Assembly: GCF_000724545.1 (NCBI RefSeq)
Contig: NZ_JHBV01000030.1
Coordinates: forward strand, 248,001 to 312,000
Direction of reading: 5' to 3'
Origin: Aureispira sp. CCB-QB1
Lineage (GTDB): Bacteria; Bacteroidota; Bacteroidia; Chitinophagales; Saprospiraceae
Length of the DNA: 64,000 nt
Part shown: piece by piece, positions 1 to 7,484 of the stretch
How the letters are laid out: each line of letters opens with the position of its first letter
Numbering within the stretch: the stretch's first letter is position 1
Translations under genes and position numbers: made by a program
The notes under the pieces: generated by a model
Database searches by the model: none
Told to the model about the DNA's origin: nothing
Seen by the model: the letters and a program-made list of their open reading frames with translations, nothing else

Positions 1-7
1 ACCTTTA

Positions 8-89
8 AAAATAAAATCATATAAGAATGGAAGATTTGAAATGTTGCTATTAAGTTAGTTCCTTTTAACAACAACATTTTCAAATCTTC
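8..89 (-). terminator. Rho-independent terminator after the DUF937 gene
   Basis: Long hairpin just downstream of the minus-strand gene ending at 108. Arms at 30-46 and 72-89 pair over 17 bp with one bulge, and the minus-strand 3' side runs into T-rich DNA (20 down to 8). The arm contains AGATTTGAAA, which also occurs in the dnaA terminator. Confidence 0.7.
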
Positions 90-107
90 TTATATTTTAA
101 CAAGGTT

Positions 108-707
108 TTACTTCCCAAAGAATCCACCTAGCATATTTCCTAAATCATCAATTACACTTCCGTCTCCATCGCTATCCAACATAGACATAATGCCACTCAA
201 TTGGCTGTTATTGGTTTGCGCTTGTTGATTTCCTAAAAACTGTGTAATACTCGAAGCATCAAAGCCTTGCTGCTGCTTTGCTTTTCCAAGTAAACTCATG
301 ACCATTGGTGCAACAGTAGTCATCAACGATTGTGTTGCCTCAGGACTCATATTGTTCATTTGACTCAAGCCCTGCACCACCGAGGCTTGCTTGTTGCCTA
401 ACATATGCTTTAAGATACCATTTCCATCTTCAGCTCTTGGCGCCACGTTCTGAGTAGGACCACTGCCTAAAAAGCTCATCAAATTATTCATCACGCTTCC
501 ATCGTGGTCTTTTTCTAATGCCTTATTCAACGATTCTGCTCCTTGAGGAGTAGAGGCATTTTTAGTTACGGCTCCCATTAATGTTGTAAAAACATTTTGA
601 GCAGCTTGAGAAGTTTGCTGTTCATTTCCCCCTAAGCCTACTTTTTGAGCCATTTGGCTAACAACAGCATTGGTCATTTGCTGCTTGAACATATTCATTA
701 AATCCAT
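108..707 (-). CDS. DUF937 domain-containing protein
   Basis: A 199-residue Gln-, Met- and Asn-rich cytoplasmic protein with no signal peptide or membrane span. The helical N-terminus (MDLMNMFKQQM), the central low-complexity part and the Gly-rich end (LGNMLGGFFGK) fit the DUF937/YidB-like family, whose biochemical role is not known. An acidic motif occurs twice, DHDGSV at residues 67-72 and DGDGSV at 180-185, each followed by a hydrophobic Leu/Gly stretch, which suggests an internal duplication. The ATG at 707 gives the full family length. The gene stands alone, with a strong hairpin terminator downstream and about 440 bases of gene-free, repeat-containing DNA upstream. Family assignment rests on composition and the duplicated motif, so it is good but not certain. 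Confidence 0.75.
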   Translation of the reverse strand: MDLMNMFKQQMTNAVVSQMAQKVGLGGNEQQTSQAAQNVFTTLMGAVTKNASTPQGAESLNKALEKDHDGSVMNNLMSFLGSGPTQNVAPRAEDGNGILKHMLGNKQASVVQGLSQMNNMSPEATQSLMTTVAPMVMSLLGKAKQQQGFDASSITQFLGNQQAQTNNSQLSGIMSMLDSDGDGSVIDDLGNMLGGFFGK

Positions 708-905
708 AATAGTTTATATCTTTTGGTTTAAAACTTAAGTTTTTAAAAATTATTTCTGCTACAAAAACGTTATTTCTCAGCAAGAAGCTTTAACTAATCT
801 TGCCAAAAAAGAAAAATTCTTGCCAAAGTTGTTCTACTTACTTTTGTATTCCTTATAAAGTTAGCATATTTCTATCAGATCAGGGATTATCATGAATTAA
901 TTTAT

Positions 906-1093
906 ATAAGTAATCGTTCATTAAAATTTATAGGCAAAATAGAATTCTTTTTGCACTGTTCTTCATCAAAAAATCTCGTTTTAGCCCGCTACCACGAAGT
1001 AGCACCGCAGGTAAAACTTCAATTCTTTTCTTTGAACAGCACTAAAAACAATTACATTTTTAACTATACTTTTTTCTGTCCACTTACTTAGCT
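906..1093. repeat. Dispersed intergenic repeat, copy 1
   Basis: The gene-free stretch 708-1148 holds a segment that reappears at 2161-2350 on the other side of the PqiA-like gene, in the same orientation. Shared landmarks in order are AAGTAATCGTTCA, TTTTTGCACT, CTCTTCATC/GTTCTTCATC, a hairpin core GCTAC-N6-GTAGC (988-1003), ACCGCAGGTAAAAC, AGCACTAAAAA and CACTTACTTA. No open reading frame is conserved between copies. I see nothing else supportable in this gap. Confidence 0.75.
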
Positions 1094-1148
1094 AAAAATA
1101 GCCTTAACTTGCTAAAGTTATTACTCACAAACCACATAAAACCAGCTT

Positions 1149-2120
1149 ATGAACAAAAAATCAATTGTTATTATTACAAGCCTTTTATTCTTAGTTATTG
1201 GGTTTATTCTCAATAGTTTTCTTATCCAAGCTAGCAGCCTTTATAAAACAACTAAAGAAGAATTGGCAGATACGTTGAGTTATAAAAATCGTTTTTTGGA
1301 TGGAGAGGAATGGGTGCCAATAGAAAATGATTCTATTTCTAATGGATTCGATTATAAAGACAAAACAATTGATGTTGATTTGTTTTTTGGCAGTTCTTCC
1401 GTACAAAAAAAGCAACAAAGCATTTTGTTAGAAAACATTCAACAGGCAGAAAATGACATCCAACGAAAAACGTATTACATTTTGGGTTGGATTTGTTGTT
1501 ATCTATTGGTATTGCTAGTTTTACAATTTCTCTACCAACCTCCGTCCATCCTCTTAATTGGACTTATTAGTTTATCTATAATCTGTTTACATGCAGGGTT
1601 ATTTACACCTATGTTGGAAATTGCAGCAATAGAAAGAAATTTAAACCTAGGGGATATTCCTGTAGAAAAAGAGGTTTTTGGAATAAAGATTGACTTAACA
1701 GTCCATAAAAAATTTGAAGGAGATATTTATTTTTATTATCAAAGTAAGTCCATTGCTCAGCTTATTCAACTGCTTTTCCAACAAGGCAATCTTTTAGTTG
1801 CCTTTAGCATCTTGTTGTTTAGTGTTGTTTTTCCTCTTGTAAAAACATTATTAATGATTGGATTTGTTTTTAGACCTCAAATTGCGAATCAAAAATGGTT
1901 TAAGAATTTTGTTCTCAACCTTAGTAAATGGTCTATGGCAGATGTATTTGTCGTTGCAATTTTTTTAGGCTTTTTAGCGTTTAAAAATCTACAAGTAGGG
2001 ATAGGCACGCATAGCAATATGGCCATTGGCTTGTACTTTTTCTTTTCTTACTGTATGCTATCTATTTTTAGCTCTATGCTTGCTAAAATGCCGACAGAAG
2101 AAATACTGACAACCAAGTAA
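1149..2120 (+). CDS. PqiA-like integral membrane protein
   Basis: A 323-residue polytopic inner-membrane protein. There is one membrane segment at the N-terminus (about 5-25), a soluble loop rich in Lys/Asp (about 30-105), and at least five more hydrophobic segments (about 107-130, 132-152, 212-236, 262-280, 290-310). The C-terminal half, with FPLVKTLLMIGFVF followed by KWSMADVFVVAIFLGFLAFK, matches the core pattern of the paraquat-inducible protein A family, which in proteobacteria partners with MCE-type lipid-transport proteins. The zinc-type CxxC pairs of E. coli PqiA are not visible and no PqiB/MCE gene lies nearby, so a role in envelope lipid homeostasis is only inferred. The gene is isolated and bracketed by two copies of a dispersed repeat. 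Confidence 0.7.
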   Translation: MNKKSIVIITSLLFLVIGFILNSFLIQASSLYKTTKEELADTLSYKNRFLDGEEWVPIENDSISNGFDYKDKTIDVDLFFGSSSVQKKQQSILLENIQQAENDIQRKTYYILGWICCYLLVLLVLQFLYQPPSILLIGLISLSIICLHAGLFTPMLEIAAIERNLNLGDIPVEKEVFGIKIDLTVHKKFEGDIYFYYQSKSIAQLIQLLFQQGNLLVAFSILLFSVVFPLVKTLLMIGFVFRPQIANQKWFKNFVLNLSKWSMADVFVVAIFLGFLAFKNLQVGIGTHSNMAIGLYFFFSYCMLSIFSSMLAKMPTEEILTTK

Positions 2121-2143
2121 GTTAAGATATTGTTACCCTACTA

Positions 2144-2350
2144 AGCACTGTTAGTTGATAATAAGTAATCGTTCAGAAAAAATTCTATAAAAGCAACCTT
2201 CTTTTTTGCACTACTCTTCATCGGGAAAATTTGCTTTAACTCGCTACCACGCAGTAGCACCGCAGGTAAAACCGCACTTTTCCTTTTCGATTAGCACTAA
2301 AAATAAGGCTATTTTTCACCTATAATTTTTTATGTTCACTTACTTATCTT
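2144..2350. repeat. Dispersed intergenic repeat, copy 2
   Basis: Second copy of the repeat described at 906-1093, within the gap 2121-2481. The hairpin core is GCTAC at 2243-2247 and GTAGC at 2254-2258, followed by ACCGCAGGTAAAAC. It begins with a 23-base motif (2144-2166, AGCACTGTTAGTTGATAATA then AGT) that recurs near 42407 and, inverted, near 35165. Its end runs into CACTTACTTA. Confidence 0.75.
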
Positions 2351-2393
2351 ATTTCGTTCTTTGGCAAAATGACTTAGAGTGTTTAATTTTAAC

Positions 2394-2401
2394 TAACTTT
2401 G
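2394..2401 (+). promoter_or_regulatory. Candidate Bacteroidota -7 box upstream of the DUF4476 gene
   Basis: TAACTTTG matches the TAnnTTTG consensus and lies 80 bases before the start codon at 2482. No TTG is seen at the expected -33 spacing, so this is half a promoter match. Confidence 0.3.
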
Positions 2402-2481
2402 AGTTGATCATAAAAGATGACTTCTACTGATTATCAAACTATTTATCAAGAACCTTTTACTCTAAAAAAAATTGATCAAAT

Positions 2482-3762
2482 ATGAATTTAAAAAATCTAT
2501 ACTACATCTTACTGCTCGTCAGTCTTCCTATTCTATTGAATGCACAAGAGGGAAATTGTGTTGTTTTTTCCACTGATGGTGCTACATTTCACATAGCTTT
2601 GGATAACAAATTTCAGAATAAAGATGCCAATACGAATATCAAAGTAACAGATATCCCTGAAGGAGACTATTGGGTAACGGTGTTTTTTACAGACAAAACC
2701 CGCAAAGCATTTAAGTCTAATGTTAGAATACTTGGAAAGAAAGAAACTTCGTTTCAAATTGAAAAAGACGATAATTCTTGGAAACTAAAGCAGTACAGTT
2801 CTGTTCCTTTAGCACAAGTTCAATCTGTTAGCAACAAACAAACCGTCTTGGCTTACAATGACGCAGGGGTTAGCATTCAAGGTATGAAGAGTGCCAATGA
2901 TATAAGCAAAGATATGGTAGAACGTGATCCTGAAATTAACAGAGTACATGGAACATTAGAAGAAGAAGCAGAAAGTAAACGATCTGGTAAATTTAGTGGT
3001 TCTTCTGCCGATATCGAAGGAGAGACAGAAGTAGCGGCAGCTACGCCAGCACCTCAAGCAGAAGAAAAAGAGGGGACCACGATTATTAACAAATACATCA
3101 CAACAACCAATGCCGACGGAACAACGAGCATTGTAGAGGAGACAACCACATTGATTAAGGAAATCGTTGAGAGAAATGGTCAACGTCAAATGCGCACCAA
3201 ACGAAGTGTTGCCTTAACACCAACCGATTTGACTTGCCTACCAATGGAAAAAGATGCTTTTCTTGCTCTTAAAGACAAAGTTCAAAATGCCGCTGCTGAC
3301 CAACGCTTAAATATTGCTCAAGATGGTATCAAAGGTCAATGCATGACTCCTAAACAAATCAAGGCGGTTGGTGATTTAATTTTAAGTGAGGTAGATCAAA
3401 ATAACTTTGCCATTGCAGCAAAAGAGGTTTGTGCCAATCCTAAAAAGTTTCCTTATACCATTTCTGATCCTGTTGTTGTCAAAGAACCAAAGGCAGAACC
3501 CCAAAAAGAGGTCAAAGAAGTTAAAGAGGTCATCAAAGAAGAACCTGTTGTGGTCGAAGAACCTACAAAGGAAAAAACAAAAGCAGAGTTAAAAGCAGAA
3601 CTAAAAGCTTTAAAAGAGAAACAAAAAGCCGAAAAAGCTGCTGCTAAGGCGAAGAAAAAGGCAGAAAAAGCTGCTGCCAAAGCTAAAAAGAAAGCCGAAA
3701 AAGAAGCGGCTAAGGCAAAGAAAAAAGCGGAAAAAGAAGCAGCTAAAGCTAAAAAGAAATAG
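2482..3762 (+). CDS. Secreted DUF4476 domain protein with Lys/Ala-rich helical tail
   Basis: A 426-residue exported protein. Residues 1-21 form a signal peptide (LLVSLPILLNAQ). An N-terminal beta-rich domain (about 25-105) is followed by a linker. A DUF4476 domain (about 248-335) carries the features of that Bacteroidota family: a CLPM start, predicted helices and a CANPKKFPY end. Residues 350-426 are highly charged and end in an 11-residue repeat of the form KKKAEKAAAKA, seen about four times. The repeats use different synonymous codons, so they are not a recent slippage product. The basic tail is likely a long helix; binding to nucleic acid, LPS or peptidoglycan is speculation. The gene is single, with its own terminator at 3816-3851. 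Confidence 0.75.
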   Translation: MNLKNLYYILLLVSLPILLNAQEGNCVVFSTDGATFHIALDNKFQNKDANTNIKVTDIPEGDYWVTVFFTDKTRKAFKSNVRILGKKETSFQIEKDDNSWKLKQYSSVPLAQVQSVSNKQTVLAYNDAGVSIQGMKSANDISKDMVERDPEINRVHGTLEEEAESKRSGKFSGSSADIEGETEVAAATPAPQAEEKEGTTIINKYITTTNADGTTSIVEETTTLIKEIVERNGQRQMRTKRSVALTPTDLTCLPMEKDAFLALKDKVQNAAADQRLNIAQDGIKGQCMTPKQIKAVGDLILSEVDQNNFAIAAKEVCANPKKFPYTISDPVVVKEPKAEPQKEVKEVKEVIKEEPVVVEEPTKEKTKAELKAELKALKEKQKAEKAAAKAKKKAEKAAAKAKKKAEKEAAKAKKKAEKEAAKAKKK

Positions 3763-3815
3763 TACGAGTTGCAATTATTGATGCTAACTCAGATCAATTC
3801 TACAAATACTATAAG

Positions 3816-3851
3816 ACCTTCTGTGCATTTTGGTTGTACAGGAGGTTTTTT
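3816..3851 (+). terminator. Rho-independent terminator after the DUF4476 gene
   Basis: Arms 3816-3827 and 3835-3846 pair over 12 positions, two of them G-U wobbles, with a 7-base loop, followed by six T residues. It lies 54 bases after the stop at 3762. Confidence 0.75.
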
Positions 3852-3937
3852 GTTGCTTATTAGATATTGTTGGGAACTAAATTAGGATCAAACCTTGTTA
3901 CAATAGTATTATTATCAATACAAATAGCTTTACTATT

Positions 3938-4126
3938 ATGATATTAAATTTCACAAGACCTGCCATACTAGCGCAACAATTTTCGTCCCGTGCTAAAAAG
4001 CACAAGCAAGTGCCTTTGTCACCCCCCAATCATAGTGCATATAAAAAGGCACAAAGTTTACTTATTTGGGGAAGTATTCTTTTAAGTATTTTTTGTTTAA
4101 TACTTGCTGCTGCTTATTGGGGTTAG
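3938..4126 (+). CDS. Small single-pass membrane protein
   Basis: A 62-residue open frame with an amphipathic, basic N-terminal half and one C-terminal hydrophobic helix (about residues 42-61, LLIWGSILLSIFCLILAA). The topology, a short basic soluble part then a C-terminal anchor, resembles the protein encoded next (4180-4446), and both carry a KKAxS/Q stretch just before the helix. Many Bacteroidota encode conserved small proteins of this type with no known function. No family can be named. The reading frame is short, so expression is inferred from topology and from the neighbouring look-alike only. Confidence 0.5.
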   Translation: MILNFTRPAILAQQFSSRAKKHKQVPLSPPNHSAYKKAQSLLIWGSILLSIFCLILAAAYWG

Positions 4127-4179
4127 GTAACGTTACTGTTATCACAAAACTATTTTTTCATCTAAAAATATCAATCATT

Positions 4180-4446
4180 ATGCCTGGCGCAGGAAGCATG
4201 CTGCATGCTATTGTCTCATTACGAGAAAACAAGCGAAGCCACACTCCTTTTCCAACCAAAGATTTTGACAAATCTATTGGCACAACACCACTTGTATTTA
4301 AAAAAGCAAGCCAAACGGAACGCACCAAAGCAGCACAACATTTAGAGCAAATAAAGAACAACGAAAATACACGTTTAATGCTGGTATTTTTTATTATTGC
4401 TACAATTACAATAACATTACTAGCTATCTATTTCTTAAACAGATAA
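4180..4446 (+). CDS. Small C-terminally anchored membrane protein
   Basis: An 88-residue protein when started at the ATG at 4180 (MPGAGSMLHAIVSLRENKR). An upstream in-frame ATG at 4066 exists but would overlap the preceding small gene and add an unlikely leader, so 4180 is preferred. The N-terminus (SMLHAIVSLRENKR), the middle motif PLVFKKAS and one C-terminal helix (about residues 66-86) fit a widespread, uncharacterised Bacteroidota family of small anchored proteins. The stop lies 4 bases before the start of the L,D-transpeptidase gene, so the two are probably co-transcribed. Confidence 0.65.
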   Translation: MPGAGSMLHAIVSLRENKRSHTPFPTKDFDKSIGTTPLVFKKASQTERTKAAQHLEQIKNNENTRLMLVFFIIATITITLLAIYFLNR

Positions 4447-4450
4447 TTTG

Positions 4451-5146
4451 ATGAACCCTATATTGCTCTTATTTTCCTTTATTTTACTAACAACAGCTTG
4501 TAATAACCCTTCTTCTCCTAGACCTCAAACGGTCTCCTCTAGTCCGTTACTTCTATTACAAAAACAACAAATTGACTCTACCAATTTTGAACTGTTTTTA
4601 AGAGCATTTAAAAAAGAGCAAATCGTAGAAGTTTGGGCAAAAGAGAAACTTGGACAGCAATTTAAAAAAATACAAACGTATTCTTTTTGTACTTCTTCGG
4701 GCTTATTGGGACCTAAACGCCAGGAAGGAGATCGGCAAATTCCTGAAGGGTGTTACTGGATCGATCGCTTTAATCCCAATAGTAAATTTCATTTATCACT
4801 CGGTTTAAATTACCCAAATGATTCTGATCGAAAATTGGGGCATGCTCAATATCCTGGTGGTGATATTTTCATTCATGGCGGTTGTGCTAGTATTGGTTGT
4901 ATTCCCATTACCAATAGAAAAATAGAAGAACTCTATGCTTTAACCTCCGAAGCACAACGCTTGGGGCAAACAAAAATTCAAGTCCATATTTTCCCATCCA
5001 ACAAAATGAAGTCGTTGATTAATAATGCCACCCAACATATGGTATTTTGGCAAAATTTATATCCTATTTTTGATTACTTTGAAACCAAACATACCCTACC
5101 TAAAGTTTGGATAAAACCTAATGGCACTTATGCTATTGCAAACTAA
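4451..5146 (+). CDS. L,D-transpeptidase (YkuD family) lipoprotein
   Basis: A 231-residue envelope enzyme. The N-terminus is a lipoprotein signal (LLLFSFILLTTAC), so the mature protein is probably anchored through the Cys near residue 17. The catalytic YkuD signature IHGGCASIGCIPI lies around residues 144-156: His, then the nucleophile Cys in SIGC. Such enzymes cross-link peptidoglycan stems or attach proteins to them. The first ATG (4451) is used here; a TTG directly before it would add a single residue. The gene follows a small membrane-protein gene by 4 bases and is followed 5 bases later by the YbjQ-family gene, so 4180-5472 looks like one operon. The activity call is secure; the exact substrate is not. 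Confidence 0.85.
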   Translation: MNPILLLFSFILLTTACNNPSSPRPQTVSSSPLLLLQKQQIDSTNFELFLRAFKKEQIVEVWAKEKLGQQFKKIQTYSFCTSSGLLGPKRQEGDRQIPEGCYWIDRFNPNSKFHLSLGLNYPNDSDRKLGHAQYPGGDIFIHGGCASIGCIPITNRKIEELYALTSEAQRLGQTKIQVHIFPSNKMKSLINNATQHMVFWQNLYPIFDYFETKHTLPKVWIKPNGTYAIAN

Positions 5147-5151
5147 GTATT

Positions 5152-5472
5152 ATGATCTTATCAACAACTGAAATCATCCCGCAAAGACAAATTCGTCAAA
5201 TTGTTGGACTGGTACGAGGTAATATAGCTTTTGCTAGAAACAAAAGTCGAAATACTTGGGTTGATTTAGCCAATCTAATGGGAGGGGAAATAGAAGATTT
5301 TTCTTTGATTCAAGCTCATGCAAGAGAGGAAGCTTTAAATAAAATGATTCAAGCCGCCCAAAAACTAAAAGCAGATGCTATCATTGGGCTTCGTTTTTCT
5401 AGTACAACGATAGAAGGCGTCTCTGAAATTTTGGCTTATGGGACTGCAGTGCAATTATATGAAATTGAATAA
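5152..5472 (+). CDS. YbjQ/UPF0145 family protein
   Basis: A 106-residue cytoplasmic protein that covers the whole UPF0145 (YbjQ) family length. Visible family features are the start LSTTEIIPQRQIRQIVGLVRG, the central Arg/Glu-rich helix (AREEALNKMIQAAQKLKADAIIGLRF) and the end EILAYGTAVQL. The family forms small oligomers, sometimes called a heavy-metal-binding domain, but its function is not established. It starts 5 bases after the L,D-transpeptidase stop and is the last gene of that operon; a convergent terminator lies about 90 bases downstream. Confidence 0.85.
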   Translation: MILSTTEIIPQRQIRQIVGLVRGNIAFARNKSRNTWVDLANLMGGEIEDFSLIQAHAREEALNKMIQAAQKLKADAIIGLRFSSTTIEGVSEILAYGTAVQLYEIE

Positions 5473-5563
5473 AGGATAAATACTTTTATAATTGAGACAA
5501 AAAGCAGCAAAAAAGATGCTTTCACCCCGACATAAACCATTCAACCTCAAAAACCTTAACAAA

Positions 5564-5602
5564 AAAAACGGAATAACAATTCTTTTTTGTCACTCCGTTT
5601 TT
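5564..5602. terminator. Bidirectional terminator between ybjQ-like gene and queD
   Basis: Arms 5564-5579 and 5587-5602 pair over 16 positions. The two irregular positions become G-U pairs on the minus strand, and T runs occur on both sides. It lies between the converging genes ending at 5472 and 5706. Confidence 0.75.
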
Positions 5603-5705
5603 AAACTCTATTCCATAACAAGGCTAACTAAAAGCACTCAATATTTCTATAACTTTTCAGCATCATTCTATAGTTAATGAATCGGTTTTAAGTTTTTTAG
5701 TCGCC

Positions 5706-6131
5706 CTAAAAATCTTCTTCGCCATAGTATTCTGCCCAGATATTGCGCGTTTCATACAACTTCACACAATGCATTCGACAGTTGGCATCCAAATGAGGCT
5801 CTATCTGTTTCCAGATATAATACACCAAGTTTTCAGTTGTCGGAGGTGTTCCTTTCGGCAAGAAATTAGGGTCCATGTTTAGATTGCTATGATCTAAGAT
5901 ATCGCAAACTTCTTTTTTAATAATTGTACTCAATTTCTTCGCATCCATAATAAACCCCGTCACAGGATCAGGTTTACCTTTGATGGTCACCATTAAATCA
6001 TAATTATGGCCATGAAAATTTTTATTGGCACATTTGCCAAATACTTGAAAGTTTTTTTCTTCAGACCATTCGTGTACCCACAATTGGTGAGCAGCATTAA
6101 AATTCTCTCTACGAGTTAAATAAATAATCAT
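5706..6131 (-). CDS. queD: 6-carboxy-5,6,7,8-tetrahydropterin synthase (QueD/PTPS family)
   Basis: A 141-residue enzyme of the 6-pyruvoyl-tetrahydropterin synthase fold. It carries the zinc ligands in FNAAH and FHGHNY, the catalytic Cys in FGKCANKNFHGH, the PTTEN motif before the second helix and a C-terminal Glu (KLYETRN). In bacteria this enzyme usually converts dihydroneopterin triphosphate to 6-carboxytetrahydropterin, the second step of queuosine precursor synthesis. The CxxxHGH spacing here is Cys-Ala-Asn-Lys-Asn-Phe-His-Gly-His. No other queuosine gene is in the window. Start at the ATG at 6131 matches the family N-terminus. It is transcribed toward the terminator at 5564-5602. Confidence 0.9.
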   Translation of the reverse strand: MIIYLTRRENFNAAHQLWVHEWSEEKNFQVFGKCANKNFHGHNYDLMVTIKGKPDPVTGFIMDAKKLSTIIKKEVCDILDHSNLNMDPNFLPKGTPPTTENLVYYIWKQIEPHLDANCRMHCVKLYETRNIWAEYYGEEDF

Positions 6132-6290
6132 TTCTTATTCAACGTTTTGTACCTATCAACTAATTTTCAGTTGTTCTGGGGAATAGCCAGTTGGTCGTGA
6201 CGTAATATTTTTTTAGTTTGCAACTACTTTATAATGATAGTGCTACTCTAAAAATAGTAGAGCGCCTCCTACCCTATTCTTGTTAACAAA

Positions 6291-7313
6291 CTATAATTCT
6301 ATTAAAAATTGTAGCGTATCAACGCCATCTGCATAGTCCTCCACAGCAGGCTTTTGAGCTTGCCCTAAAAGAACCGTATTTTTTTGTGGAAGGTTCATTT
6401 TTGTTGCAATACATTGTATTTGCTCCTTTGCTCCTTCCAATTTTGCTTGTAGATCTTCTTCATTATTATAATACTCAAAATGTACCGAAGAAATACGAGA
6501 CAACAAACTTTCATGTTCCAATAACATCAAACAATCATTGGCTAAATGAGGGACATTATTCAACAAATAAATAGAACGATTGTAATCGTAATTATTTTTG
6601 TATTTATTGTGATCCATTATCGTTTTATAATGCTGATCCATTAGACTCAAGAAATTGAAAAAATCATATTCCTTGGGTACATATAGTTTGGCAACAGAAC
6701 GGCACCCCAAGCCAAAATAGGCAAAAATATCGCTTCCCAAAGCCAACAATTCTTCCTCTGTTTCTGTCCCATCCAGAACGGCAATTGAATTTCTATTCTT
6801 TCGAATGATATTGGGATATTTGCTAAAATATTGCTCAAAGTATAAGGCTGAATTATTACTTCCAGTAGCAATAACCGCATCAAAATCTTTCAATCGCAAC
6901 ACAGGCTTAAAGTAAGCAGCACTTCTTGGATCTTCTTTTATCATAAAGTCAATCATGTATGGAATCAAGTATTGATCTTTTTCAGAATACTTGAGCATAG
7001 CTTGATGACCTGCGATAAACGTTGTTAATACATCATGAAAACCAACTGCAGGAATATTACCTGCCAAGACCAGACCAATTTTTTTAGACCTTCTCTCTTC
7101 CTTCAAAGATGGATAGTTAGCGATCCAAGCTTCTAAAGCCGATGCGGTTAAAAATTCGGTTGCAAAATTTTGCAAGGCATTTCGTGAATTTTCCTTTGTC
7201 AGCCAACGATTATTTCGTTCTGTGTAAGCAATTGCATATTGTCTTGCTTCGGTATCTTGCTGTATATAAGCTCCTAATTTTACCAATAAAGCCAAACGCT
7301 CCTGTAATTTCAT
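6291..7313 (-). CDS. Acyl-CoA reductase, LuxC-like
   Basis: A 340-residue cytoplasmic enzyme of the aldehyde dehydrogenase superfamily. Seen directly are the nucleotide-binding region with GLVLAGNIPAVGFHDVL (about residues 80-96), IATGSNNSA (about 149-157), and the probable catalytic Cys in YFGLGCRSVAKLYVP (about residue 204). LuxC-like proteins reduce fatty acyl-CoA or acyl-ACP to aldehyde; outside luminous bacteria the physiological product is usually unknown. No luxD, luxE, luxA or luxB is nearby, so luminescence is not suggested. The length is shorter than Vibrio LuxC, as is common in Bacteroidota. The gene is transcribed alone, about 160 bases upstream of queD. Confidence 0.85.
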   Translation of the reverse strand: MKLQERLALLVKLGAYIQQDTEARQYAIAYTERNNRWLTKENSRNALQNFATEFLTASALEAWIANYPSLKEERRSKKIGLVLAGNIPAVGFHDVLTTFIAGHQAMLKYSEKDQYLIPYMIDFMIKEDPRSAAYFKPVLRLKDFDAVIATGSNNSALYFEQYFSKYPNIIRKNRNSIAVLDGTETEEELLALGSDIFAYFGLGCRSVAKLYVPKEYDFFNFLSLMDQHYKTIMDHNKYKNNYDYNRSIYLLNNVPHLANDCLMLLEHESLLSRISSVHFEYYNNEEDLQAKLEGAKEQIQCIATKMNLPQKNTVLLGQAQKPAVEDYADGVDTLQFLIEL

Positions 7314-7426
7314 AGTTGGTTTTTATTTTAGAACTGCAAATTTCTTAAAAAAAAGCGAATATTTAGTGATTAGCCCTCTAATTTTTGGCTTTTCTTTAGT
7401 CATAAATCAAAATGCCCCCCAATTTG

Positions 7427-7462
7427 CAAAAAAAAAGACCTCAAACAATCGTGCTTGAGGTC
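7427..7462 (-). terminator. Rho-independent terminator after the DUF2723 gene
   Basis: Arms 7437-7444 and 7455-7462 form an 8-bp GC-containing stem (GACCTCAA/TTGAGGTC), followed on the minus strand by a run of ten T residues (7436 down to 7427). It lies 22 bases past the stop codon at 7485. Confidence 0.85.
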
Positions 7463-7484
7463 TTGTTCTGTGTTTTTATTTTTT

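Noticed and set aside
5492-5677. 61-codon open frame after the YbjQ-family gene
   Set aside because: It runs through the convergent terminator hairpin and has no protein-like pattern.
6291-7313. Possible bioluminescence locus because of a LuxC-like reductase
   Set aside because: No luxA, luxB, luxD or luxE nearby; LuxC-like reductases occur in many non-luminous Bacteroidota.
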